Assembly: GCA_028282595.1 (NCBI GenBank)
Contig: JANQHQ010000040.1
Span: 1-5,965 of the forward strand
DNA from: Chlorobium sp.
GTDB lineage: Bacteria > Bacteroidota > Chlorobiia > Chlorobiales > Chlorobiaceae
DNA: 5,965 bases
Direction: 5' to 3'
This document shows, in pieces, positions 1-5,965 of the stretch. Position numbers and translations under genes: made by a program. The notes under the pieces were generated by a model, which had not been told where the DNA came from, ran no database searches, and saw only the letters and a list, made by a program, of their open reading frames with translations. Every line of letters starts with the position of its first letter. The first letter of the stretch is position 1.

Positions 1-1929
1 TTTCAGACTGCCGAACACCAGCGACATGAGCACGGTGATCGCCCCCATGGCGAGAAAGAACGAGGTGATCTGGCCCCGGGTCATGTAATCCTGCATGACC
101 GTGAACTGGGAGACGGCGCCGACCAAGAGCACCCTGGCCCCGGGGAACATCTCCTCTCCGCGCTCCTGTATCTGCTGAAGCTCCCTCATCGCCTCGCCTG
201 AATTGTAGTCGCCCAGTTCGACCATCAGGCGTACCCTCTGGTAATCGTAATCCACCCATTTCTCGGCTTCCATGCCGCCCGCGTTCTCGTAAAGCAGGAG
301 AAGCTGGGCGACCATCTCCCGGCTGTCGGGAATGCGATGAAACTCGGGCAGACCGGCGTTGAGCGACTGGTTCATGTCCTTGACGATATCGACGATGGAG
401 GTCACCTTCTTCGTCAGGGGGAACGTCTTGATCTCGCCGACAAGCGCCTCGATCTTTCTCAGATTGTCCGGATCGAGCATATCTCCCGGATTTTCGAATT
501 CAATCGCCGCGTCATAGGAATACAGCGATCCGACCTTGCTCTGTCCGACCTCGTAGACCCTCTTGACATAGGGTACTCCGAGACCAAAGGTACGCCGCAC
601 GTCGAACGAGACCTCGAAACGGGTAATACCCGCCGCGCAGGCCACCACGAGGATCCCGAAAACGCTCATGGTGAGCAGAGGCCTGGAGAGCACGTGGTCT
701 CCGAGCCACCGCATGAGCCGTTCGAGCATTCCTCCCCGTTTTTCTTTCCCGGCCTCTTGAGGCTCACGGTTTTTTCCGAAACTCAGGAGCGAGGGCAGGA
801 GAACGACCGCCAGCACATAGGTCACACCGACCATTGCGGCCGAGGTCACACCGACAAACCGGATCGGGCGCAGCGGAATGAAAAGAAAGGAAATGAGGGC
901 GACCATCGTGGTCAATGCGCTGAAGAGCAGCGGCCAGCCGGTTTCTTCCATCGCATAAAGGATGGCGCCGCGACGATCGCCTGTCCTCTGAAAATCACGT
1001 TTGAAGTGGTTGAACAGATGGATCGCATAACCGACGGAAACGGCAAGACAGAGAAAAATCGGCATGAAGATCATGGACGGATCGAAAACCACGCCCAGAT
1101 GCCCCTGCACCCCGATCACTATCACAATGGTTGCGATAGCGCTCGTCAGAGGGAAGATGACACCGCGGACGCTCCGTAGGGCAAAGCCAAGAATCAACAC
1201 CGTAAAAACAAGCGACAGTCCGAACAGTCTGACGATCTCCCCGTTCAGAAAATCCTGTTTTTCGACATTCACTATCGGGAGACCGCTGGTCTTCGGATTC
1301 AGCGAGCTGTACTTTTCCTGCGCCGCGATCCCGTTAACCATCCGGCCGACAATTATTTCAGGATTTTCATCGAAGGCGTCCTGCCAGTCATCCGGTATCG
1401 GCTTCATCCTCAGCATCACCCAGGTCTGCTTCGAGTCGTCCGAAACGATACGGTTCTTCATCATGGGTTTCGCAAGAGCCAGCCGGCGGATCCGCTCGAT
1501 CTCGCCGGGGTCCGCGGGAATCTCCTCGGGAACGAGATCGCCGATCTCGAGTCCTTCCTCGGTCCCCCGGCTGAACTCGAAATCGGTAAGTGAAATCACA
1601 TCGTCCGAAAAGGGCACTCGCTGAAGCAGTTCCCTGCTCATCTCACGGATCTTCATAAGCGCTTCGGGCGCGAAAACATCGTCGGTTTCAAGCAGAACCG
1701 CGCAGTACTGGTCGCTGCCGAAGATCTCTTCGAACCGCAGCTTGGCTGTGAGCAGCTCGTCATCCTCCAGGAACCAGTTGTCCATATCCACATCCGCCCG
1801 AAGCCGTCCAAGCCCTCCTGCAGCCCCGGCGACAATGAGCAGAAACAGGAAAATGTTCAGCCAGCGGTACTTCAGCACCCACTCCCCGAAAGCGCGAAAC
1901 CGTTTGTTTATCGATTCTATATTCAACAT
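1..1929 (-). CDS. RND/MMPL superfamily exporter, N-terminal 643 residues (3' end beyond window)
   Basis: The frame is open from ATG at 1929-1927 to the left edge, giving 643 residues with no stop. The layout is that of RND exporters of the MMPL (COG1033-like) group: a short cytoplasmic start; TM1 at about 23-40; a first extracytoplasmic loop at about 41-230 (Asp/Glu-rich, with DMDNWF near 48-53); TM2-TM6 at about 233-251, 255-279, 285-305, 333-353 and 358-382; a charged cytoplasmic linker near 385-405; TM7 at about 415-435; a second large loop to about 615; and the start of TM8 (AMGAITVLMSLVFG). About 150 residues with TM8-TM12 are presumably missing. Such proteins use the proton gradient to move lipids, hydrophobic compounds or drugs across the inner membrane; the substrate cannot be told here. 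The TM4 motif reads SVGYAIHL where relatives commonly have VDYAIHL, so the usual Asp appears to be Gly300. An AGGA lies only two bases before the ATG, so the ribosome site is weak. An in-frame TTG 48 bases upstream (1977-1975) is a less likely start; a TGA lies further upstream in this frame. Confidence 0.93.
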   Translation of the reverse strand, partial: MLNIESINKRFRAFGEWVLKYRWLNIFLFLLIVAGAAGGLGRLRADVDMDNWFLEDDELLTAKLRFEEIFGSDQYCAVLLETDDVFAPEALMKIREMSRELLQRVPFSDDVISLTDFEFSRGTEEGLEIGDLVPEEIPADPGEIERIRRLALAKPMMKNRIVSDDSKQTWVMLRMKPIPDDWQDAFDENPEIIVGRMVNGIAAQEKYSSLNPKTSGLPIVNVEKQDFLNGEIVRLFGLSLVFTVLILGFALRSVRGVIFPLTSAIATIVIVIGVQGHLGVVFDPSMIFMPIFLCLAVSVGYAIHLFNHFKRDFQRTGDRRGAILYAMEETGWPLLFSALTTMVALISFLFIPLRPIRFVGVTSAAMVGVTYVLAVVLLPSLLSFGKNREPQEAGKEKRGGMLERLMRWLGDHVLSRPLLTMSVFGILVVACAAGITRFEVSFDVRRTFGLGVPYVKRVYEVGQSKVGSLYSYDAAIEFENPGDMLDPDNLRKIEALVGEIKTFPLTKKVTSIVDIVKDMNQSLNAGLPEFHRIPDSREMVAQLLLLYENAGGMEAEKWVDYDYQRVRLMVELGDYNSGEAMRELQQIQERGEEMFPGARVLLVGAVSQFTVMQDYMTRGQITSFFLAMGAITVLMSLVFGSLK

Positions 1930-1961
1930 GATCCTGCTGTTTGTGTTAAAGGCACCTCTAT

Positions 1962-2222
1962 TTATTCCGCACTCCAATTGCTTCGTTGTCCCGACGAGCT
2001 GGGATCAAAATCCTCATTCCGACGTGTCGGAATTCCGGTTTCGAAGTTTATCCCGATGCAATCGGGACTCATGACACACATAGAGGTACCCTGAAGACTG
2101 ACAACCGATTCCCTTTCGATTTTGATTTCGATTCCGATCCCGATTTCCGACTGTCCCTCTTTCGGGGTTCGCCGTCGGTATCGGAATCGGAAATCGATCT
2201 TCTTTTTTACCTCTATCCGCAT
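1962..2222 (-). CDS. Possible 86-residue ORF across the repeats; probably not a real gene
   Basis: The ATG at 2222-2220 lies 14 bases after the stop of the fusion gene and is preceded by an AGGA four bases upstream, so ribosomes could reach it. Against this, the protein is largely a read-through of the repeats: the GAT array gives alternating residues such as EIGIGIEIKIE, and the rest spans the three palindromes and ends inside the left terminal repeat. It shows no domain, signal peptide or membrane segment. The frame is open probably because the hexamer array carries no stop codon in this register. It is recorded only because of the good start context. Confidence 0.15.
   Translation of the reverse strand: MRIEVKKKIDFRFRYRRRTPKEGQSEIGIGIEIKIERESVVSLQGTSMCVMSPDCIGINFETGIPTRRNEDFDPSSSGQRSNWSAE
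1989..2004. repeat. Imperfect palindrome TCCCGAC-GA-GCTGGGA
   Basis: The 7-base arms pair at five positions, with two mismatches next to each other (GA against CT). It is the first of three hairpins in the same element and shares the TCCCGA/GGGA theme with the perfect one at 2051-2067, so it may be a decayed copy. The surrounding ATTGCTTCGTTGTCCCGAC resembles dispersed intergenic repeats that I remember from several bacterial groups; this is from memory and unverified. Confidence 0.4.
2016..2033. repeat. Perfect 8-base-arm palindrome ATTCCGAC-GT-GTCGGAAT
   Basis: The two arms, 2016-2023 and 2026-2033, are exact reverse complements with a two-base centre, so the sequence can form a cruciform or, with a slightly opened loop, an RNA hairpin. 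There is no T tract on either side, so it is not a standard intrinsic terminator. It is the middle hairpin of the 1951-2090 element. Confidence 0.6.
2051..2067. repeat. Perfect hairpin TCCCGAT-GCA-ATCGGGA
   Basis: Seven-base arms (2051-2057 and 2061-2067) are exact reverse complements around a three-base loop. No T-rich tail follows on either strand, which argues against an intrinsic terminator. Hairpins of this type are widespread intergenic repeats in some bacterial groups, and the two neighbouring hairpins fit that reading. Confidence 0.6.
2080..2216. repeat. Second inverted-repeat-bounded segment (137 bases) sharing its end motif with 1951-2090
   Basis: ATAGAGGTA (2080-2088) is the exact reverse complement of TACCTCTAT (2208-2216). 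The left boundary overlaps the right end of the neighbouring element, so the same motif occurs three times in the order +, -, + with nearly equal spacing. The interior holds the GAT hexamer array and its inverted partner. In the minus-strand transcript the middle copy could pair with either outer copy but not both at once. Confidence 0.4.
2115..2199. repeat. GAT hexamer tandem repeat with an imperfect inverted copy
   Basis: Five consecutive six-base units end in GAT at 2115-2144: TTCGAT, TTTGAT, TTCGAT, TCCGAT, CCCGAT. A facing arm at 2175-2195 (built on ATCGG/ATCGGAA) is the reverse complement of 2124-2143, with one bulged base and one mismatch. This gives a long imperfect stem around a 31-base loop. 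The loop also contains CCGAC (2147-2151), which can pair with GTCGG (2174-2178) in a shifted register. On the plus strand the stem runs into TCTTCTTTTTT. The array may arise by slippage and could vary in copy number. Confidence 0.6.
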
Positions 2223-2236
2223 CTTTTCCTGTGTGC

Positions 2237-5200
2237 TTATACGCGCACCTCCTTCTCAACGGACTCGAACAGCGCCTTCATCGTCTCATCGAACACTACC
2301 CGCTCTTTCAGGTACTCGTAAAAGTCCCTGAAAACCAGCGGCGCTTCTTTCCGCGAATCGAACCACTCCCGGACAAGCCGGGACAGCCTCTGATGTCCGA
2401 CAGTCTTCGATAGGTGATAGAGAGCGATAGCTCCCTTGTTTTCCTCCAGATACTCTATACCGTCGGCATAGAGAAGCGGCGGCTCCTGATTCGGCTCGGC
2501 GCCCCTGTCCTTGCCGTACTTGCGTCTCTTTTTATCGAGAATAACGGCAACGCGCTCCTCTCCGTCCCTCTGTTCGAGAAAACCGAGCGCCATTGCCTCG
2601 GGGAGCGCCGTCCAGAGCATCTCGGCCCCCTGGACGTTGGCCAGGAAACCGTTTTCCATCACCCACTGGCGGAACAGCTCTCTCGTGACGGAAAACCGGA
2701 TGAAACTGACAACGTCGGCGTTGTTTCGATCTCCGAACCACCCCTCTTTCTCCGAGACGGCGATTGTATTCGCAAAGGCGTAGAATGGATCCTGATAGAA
2801 GGGTATCTCCGCTACACGAAGCTCTGTGTAGGGATAGGCACCGAGATGGCTTTCCAGATAGCTCACTCCTTCTTCGAGAGCCTCGCGGTACAGATCGAGA
2901 TTGTAGTCGTGATCCTCCTTGTAGAGCAGCGTGACCTCCGTTTCACCGGCCGTCAGTACCTCTTCCGCATAGTCGGCCGAACCGACGTACCAGTGAAGCG
3001 GCGAAGGTGTTTCAAGCTCGTAACGGAACCAGTTGCGACCGTTCTCTGCCCAGCGCTTCACCAGCACGCCCGGAGCGAATGCAGTCTGGGTAGCGGGCGT
3101 GCTGACTGTTATCGTCCCGCTCACCAGACCGGCATCGGTTGCCAGATAATGCTTTTCGAGCGACACCGGATCATCCGGCGGATCCATGCGCGAGTCGAGC
3201 ATGTCGAGGCCGTTTGCCTTGCGCTCGTTGTTTTCGAGCAGTTCCTTGCCCGGATCGTACCCGATCACCAACACGGGACGCTCCATGAACAGGCCGTTGT
3301 AAGCCATATCCGCGCGCGGTTCGCCCTGGGACAGCCCGGGATAGGACTTTCTGGAATCGATAACGAGCGTGCGGACGTCACCGGGCGCCATAGCCTCGGG
3401 AAGCGCATAGACCTCCATGCCGAGCACCTTGTCGGCTTCCAGCCTTTCGAGTTTCCGGCCGTCCATGCGCAATGAACTGATTTCCGTGAAATAGTCGGCA
3501 TTGACGTAGAGCTTTTCAACCGGTTCGCTCGAAGGGTTGTCGAGCGTAAGCTCGGCCCTGCATTCCGCCGCCTGCTCTAGAGGATAGAGGTCGAGCCGGA
3601 GATCCACGGCCGTTATACGGGGAGAGGCGAAGGATTGCGCCTCGCCGAACCGCTTTTCATACTCGGCGGCTTCAGTATCCTCCCGGCCGCCGGGAACATA
3701 GTTACGTGTCGCATTGACTTCGGCGACGAGAAACGACTGCAGAAAAAAGAATAGTGCGAGGCTCGCGACAGAGATGGCGACTCCGCCCCAGCCGAGCTCG
3801 CCATGAAACGAAAAAACCCTTTTGAACACCCCTTTCTCCGAACCCCGGTTCCAGAAGCGGATACCGGCCAGAAGAAACGGTACGGCAAGGCAAAGCCAGA
3901 GCAGGAAATACCAGGCAGACGATATCGAAAAGATTCCGTAACGGTTCAACTCCGAGAAATCGTCAATCCCCGGGGTAAACCCATAACCGTAACGAATCTG
4001 CTCGATGATGCCGGTGTCGAATGAAATCGCGAGGAAAATGAAGTATCCGACGCATACGACATGCGTAAGAAAGCGGTTGGCGGTCAATCCGGCAACGAAA
4101 AACACCAGCCCGATGTAGAGCACATAGGTCAGCCAGCCGAACCTGAACCCCAGAAGGTCGTTGATGTAAATTTGCCAGTCGATCGCGAAAAAGCCCTGAC
4201 CGACCTGGGCGACGATCCCGGAAACGAGCATCGTCAGTGAAATAATCAACGCGACGCCGCACATGGCGACAAATCTCGAAAGCAGCGTCACCCATGAGGG
4301 CATCGGCGCCGCGTCGACGACCTGCCACAATCCTGTGGTCCTGTCCTTGAAAAACAGCTCGCCCGACCAGATCATGAGCAGAATGATCATCAGAAAACCG
4401 GTGTGCAGGCGGGTCGTGGTCATACCGGACGTCAACGGCACCTGGGCGCCCACATAGTAGACCGGGTTCCACAGAACCATGTAGAGGAAGAACATGACGG
4501 CGACCACCATGAGCACGACCTTGAACGACGCAGGACGCACGACGTTGAGAAACTCGACCAGCGCAAAGCGCCCAAGCTTCCGGAAATACTCCCCGATGGA
4601 AAAGAGCCTTTTTACATGCGGCACCGCAACATGGGTGAACGATGCGTCATGCGAAGCCACGACATCGCCCTGTAGCGTTCTCCGGGCCGAACCGAACGCA
4701 GCCTGGATAAAGTCGCGGAAGCTGAACCGGAAATAACTGTATGTAAGCGCAAGCAGTCCGATACCAACCCACAGCAGACGGTTGAGAAGCAGCATCTCAC
4801 CAACGGGCAGAAACGCACTGTTCTTCTCGGCTACCGACATACCGTCGACGATCTCCTTCGTATAGACAAAACCGAAAGGATCGAGAATCATGATCGCGGT
4901 AATGTAAGGCGAGTTGCCGCTCACCGCCTCGGCGACAAGAAAAATCAGCACGAACAGGAAAATCCCTATGTAGGAGGCCGCCATGTTACGGAACCGGACC
5001 ACGCAGAAGTAACTGACCGCCGTCAACAGGAAAATATTGGTCAGTCCGAACAGCGCGTAGCCGTGCACGAGTTGCAGCCACGGCACCGGCCCGAACTTGT
5101 CGGCCGGCCCGACACCGAGGTACGGCATGATGATCATGCCAAGTACATAGGCAAGAACCAGCAGGAGATTGACGGCATACGCCGCGAAAAACCTGCCCAG

Positions 5201-5500
5201 GAAAAAACGCTTCTCGTCGATCGGAAACGCATAGAGAAACAACGCCGTCCGCTCTTCGATATCCCGGTAAAGCGACATACCGGTTATCATGGCGATGATG
5301 ATCATCAGGATCATCCCGCCTCCCGACAGACAGACGTAGAAAATTCCGGCTCCGTTGATAAGGGCCTGGTCGTGGACGTAGAAATCGTACACCGCAAGAG
5401 TGTACCAGACGCCCTGGAAACACATCATCAGAAGCATGAGCCAGGTCAGCGGGCTCGCGAAGCGGGTACGAAGTTCGAAAGGAAATATTGTTTTCACCAT
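2237..5500 (-). CDS. ABC-2 type permease fused to a degenerate M1 aminopeptidase-like domain (1087 aa)
   Basis: The protein is a membrane subunit of an ABC transporter with a large extracytoplasmic domain. Residues 1-270 form one ABC-2 permease half, with helices near 17-39, 52-77, 103-128, 147-168, 174-193 and 240-258. Residues 310-550 form a second half, with helices near 325-345, 367-384, 410-433, 455-475, 479-495 and 527-549. A further helix at 571-594 should carry residues 595-1087 to the outside. This tail follows the 'ABC permease/M1 aminopeptidase' family along its length: ITAVDLRLDLYP at 629-640, VIGYDPGKEL, HDYNLDLY, ANTIAVSE at 910-917, ANVQGA at 954-959 and KGAIALY from 1022. The zinc site is lost: HExxH reads R940-E941-L-F-R944, and the downstream Glu ligand position holds W963/T964. 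The usual catalytic Tyr (Y-x-K-G) seems to be E1020. Peptidase activity is therefore unlikely, and a binding or structural role is inferred. The start has AGGAG eight bases upstream. The gene lies 14 bases after its ATPase partner; the substrate is unknown. Confidence 0.93.
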   Translation of the reverse strand: MVKTIFPFELRTRFASPLTWLMLLMMCFQGVWYTLAVYDFYVHDQALINGAGIFYVCLSGGGMILMIIIAMITGMSLYRDIEERTALFLYAFPIDEKRFFLGRFFAAYAVNLLLVLAYVLGMIIMPYLGVGPADKFGPVPWLQLVHGYALFGLTNIFLLTAVSYFCVVRFRNMAASYIGIFLFVLIFLVAEAVSGNSPYITAIMILDPFGFVYTKEIVDGMSVAEKNSAFLPVGEMLLLNRLLWVGIGLLALTYSYFRFSFRDFIQAAFGSARRTLQGDVVASHDASFTHVAVPHVKRLFSIGEYFRKLGRFALVEFLNVVRPASFKVVLMVVAVMFFLYMVLWNPVYYVGAQVPLTSGMTTTRLHTGFLMIILLMIWSGELFFKDRTTGLWQVVDAAPMPSWVTLLSRFVAMCGVALIISLTMLVSGIVAQVGQGFFAIDWQIYINDLLGFRFGWLTYVLYIGLVFFVAGLTANRFLTHVVCVGYFIFLAISFDTGIIEQIRYGYGFTPGIDDFSELNRYGIFSISSAWYFLLWLCLAVPFLLAGIRFWNRGSEKGVFKRVFSFHGELGWGGVAISVASLALFFFLQSFLVAEVNATRNYVPGGREDTEAAEYEKRFGEAQSFASPRITAVDLRLDLYPLEQAAECRAELTLDNPSSEPVEKLYVNADYFTEISSLRMDGRKLERLEADKVLGMEVYALPEAMAPGDVRTLVIDSRKSYPGLSQGEPRADMAYNGLFMERPVLVIGYDPGKELLENNERKANGLDMLDSRMDPPDDPVSLEKHYLATDAGLVSGTITVSTPATQTAFAPGVLVKRWAENGRNWFRYELETPSPLHWYVGSADYAEEVLTAGETEVTLLYKEDHDYNLDLYREALEEGVSYLESHLGAYPYTELRVAEIPFYQDPFYAFANTIAVSEKEGWFGDRNNADVVSFIRFSVTRELFRQWVMENGFLANVQGAEMLWTALPEAMALGFLEQRDGEERVAVILDKKRRKYGKDRGAEPNQEPPLLYADGIEYLEENKGAIALYHLSKTVGHQRLSRLVREWFDSRKEAPLVFRDFYEYLKERVVFDETMKALFESVEKEVRV

Positions 5501-5508
5501 GTCTGTTA

Positions 5509-5513
5509 CTCCT
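5509..5513 (-). promoter_or_regulatory. Ribosome binding site AGGAG for the permease-peptidase gene
   Basis: The minus strand reads CAGGAGTAACAGAC and then ATG, placing AGGAG eight bases before the start codon at 5500. It lies in the 14-base spacer after the ATPase stop, which supports this start and translation from a shared transcript. Confidence 0.85.
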
Positions 5514-5514
5514 G

Positions 5515-5965
5515 TTACGCTGTTGCGGCCATCGCAGCTTTTTGAGGATCTTCATTCCGCGAAAGAATCCGGAAATAGACGTCTTCGAGCGACGGCTCCT
5601 TCGGCTCGAATCCCTCTCCGGGACACCCTTCCGCATCCACCGTCACCTGCAGCTTGCCGAGATGGAAATGGCTTGCAATGATCTTGTGCTCACGGCTGTA
5701 CTTCTCCAACTCGCTTTTCGCGATCTCTTTTATCCACAGCCTGTCTTCGAGATGCCGCTCCATTTCCGACGGCGATCCCTCCAGAAGCACGCGACCGTTG
5801 CCCATGATCGCCATGTCGCTGCAGAGCGTGCTGACGTCTTCGACGATATGGGTCGAGAGGATCACAACCGTGTTCTCACCGATTTCCGACAACAGGTTGT
5901 AAAACCGGTTCCGCTCACGAGGATCGAGACCGGCTGTCGGTTCGTCGACGATTATCAGGCGCGGC
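5515..5965 (-). CDS. ABC transporter ATP-binding protein, C-terminal 149 residues (5' end beyond window)
   Basis: The first complete codon is 5964-5962 and the stop TAA is at 5517-5515. The fragment opens in the Walker B strand (LIIVDEP, catalytic Glu codon 5943-5941), then has the D-loop AGLD (Asp codon 5925-5923) and the H-loop STH (His codon 5850-5848). These are the hallmarks of the ATP-hydrolysing subunit. Walker A and the ABC signature lie beyond the right edge. After the H-loop come the usual phrases of the multidrug/Nod-factor-like (CcmA/DrrA) group: SDMAIMGNGRVLLEGSP, and near the end EPSLEDVYFRIL. The roughly 70-residue tail between them is of ordinary length for this group. It should sit on the cytoplasmic face and energise the permease encoded 14 bases downstream, whose two permease halves would need two ATPase copies. 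No defect is visible in the part present. Confidence 0.95.
   Translation of the reverse strand, partial: PRLIIVDEPTAGLDPRERNRFYNLLSEIGENTVVILSTHIVEDVSTLCSDMAIMGNGRVLLEGSPSEMERHLEDRLWIKEIAKSELEKYSREHKIIASHFHLGKLQVTVDAEGCPGEGFEPKEPSLEDVYFRILSRNEDPQKAAMAATA

Larger units (their letters stand above)
1951..2090. repeat. 140-base element bounded by 11-base imperfect terminal inverted repeats, MITE- or REP-like
   Basis: The left end, GGCACCTCTAT (1951-1961), is the reverse complement of the right end, ATAGAGGTACC (2080-2090), at 10 of 11 positions. Inside are three consecutive hairpins at 1989-2004, 2016-2033 and 2051-2067. A short non-coding unit with matching ends and internal palindromes resembles a miniature inverted-repeat element or a compound REP-type intergenic repeat. 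There is no target-site duplication that I can see: the flanks TTAAA and CTGAA differ. Only this one copy is visible, so mobility is inferred from form alone. Confidence 0.45.
1930..2236. other. Repeat-rich intergenic region between the permease-peptidase gene and the RND gene
   Basis: This 307-base gap follows the TAA of the fusion gene and precedes the RND start codon on the minus strand. It is filled almost end to end with short inverted and tandem repeats: ACCTCTAT-type motifs in alternating orientation, three small palindromes, and a GAT hexamer array facing its own inverted copy. I see no convincing sigma-70 promoter. No hairpin is followed by a T tract in the direction of the flanking genes, so neither a terminator nor a promoter can be assigned. 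The only T tract beside a hairpin (2198-2208, TCTTCTTTTTT) is on the plus strand, where no gene lies. The base composition is less GC-rich than the neighbouring genes. Confidence 0.8.

Noticed and set aside
337..1179. Plus-strand open frame of 280 residues
   Set aside because: It lies entirely antisense to the RND gene, whose frame is continuous and has recognisable family structure. The plus-strand translation is rich in His, Arg, Asp and Glu without domains, as expected from the antisense of a GC-rich gene.
1064..1624. Plus-strand open frame of 186 residues
   Set aside because: It is antisense to the first loop and TM2-TM3 of the RND gene. Its Ser/Ile-rich composition reflects the opposite-strand codons.
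1930..1990. Sigma-70 promoter for the RND gene
   Set aside because: I looked on the minus strand for TTGACA/TATAAT-like boxes with 16-18 base spacing. TTGATC and TTGGAG have no convincing partner, so no promoter is called.
2124..2208. Intrinsic terminator (imperfect stem followed by TCTTCTTTTTT) on the plus strand
   Set aside because: No plus-strand gene lies upstream of it, the stem is imperfect with a 31-base loop, and in the direction of the real genes the T tract precedes the stem as an A tract. It is better described as a repeat.
2414..3475. Plus-strand open frame of 353 residues
   Set aside because: It is antisense to the peptidase-like domain of the fusion gene, which shows conserved family motifs. 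The plus-strand product has no recognisable motif.
4986..5636. Minus-strand open frame of 216 residues overlapping both ABC genes in another frame
   Set aside because: It spans the junction of two clear genes out of frame, and its Arg-rich product shows no motif. The ribosome binding site in the 14-base spacer belongs to the permease start at 5500.

Overview
All genes in this window lie on the minus strand and are transcribed from right to left. There are three large reading frames and one 307-base gap. The first gene (5965 to 5515) is the 3' part of an ABC transporter ATPase. It is followed after 14 bases, with a clear ribosome binding site, by a 1087-residue protein (5500 to 2237). That protein joins a two-fold ABC-2 type permease (about 12 membrane helices) to a large extracytoplasmic domain of the M1 (gluzincin) aminopeptidase type. 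After the gap comes the 5' part of an RND/MMPL-type exporter (1929 to 1), which runs off the left edge.

The most notable point is in the fusion protein. The peptidase-like domain keeps the scaffold motifs of the 'ABC permease/M1 aminopeptidase' family, but its zinc site is destroyed. HExxH reads R940-E-L-F-R944, and the expected downstream Glu ligand position holds W963/T964. It should therefore be a pseudopeptidase tethered to an ABC transporter. The RND protein likewise appears to lack the acidic residue usually found in transmembrane helix 4 of MMPL-type pumps (Gly300 instead of Asp).

The gap at 1930-2236 is packed with repeats. An 8 to 11 base motif (ACCTCTAT) occurs three times in alternating orientation at 1951-1961, 2080-2090 and 2208-2216, marking off two adjacent segments of about 140 bases. 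The left segment contains three consecutive small palindromes. The right segment contains a GAT-based hexamer repeat that folds back on itself. Both look like dispersed intergenic repeat elements rather than genes.

The organism is a Gram-negative-like bacterium with moderately GC-rich coding DNA. GAT-hexamer repeats and TCCCGAT/ATCGGGA hairpins in gaps resemble what I remember of green sulfur bacteria (Chlorobi) and related groups. That is an impression only, at low confidence. The ATPase and permease almost certainly form one transport complex in one operon. The RND gene points the same way, but the repeat-filled gap leaves open whether it is co-transcribed.
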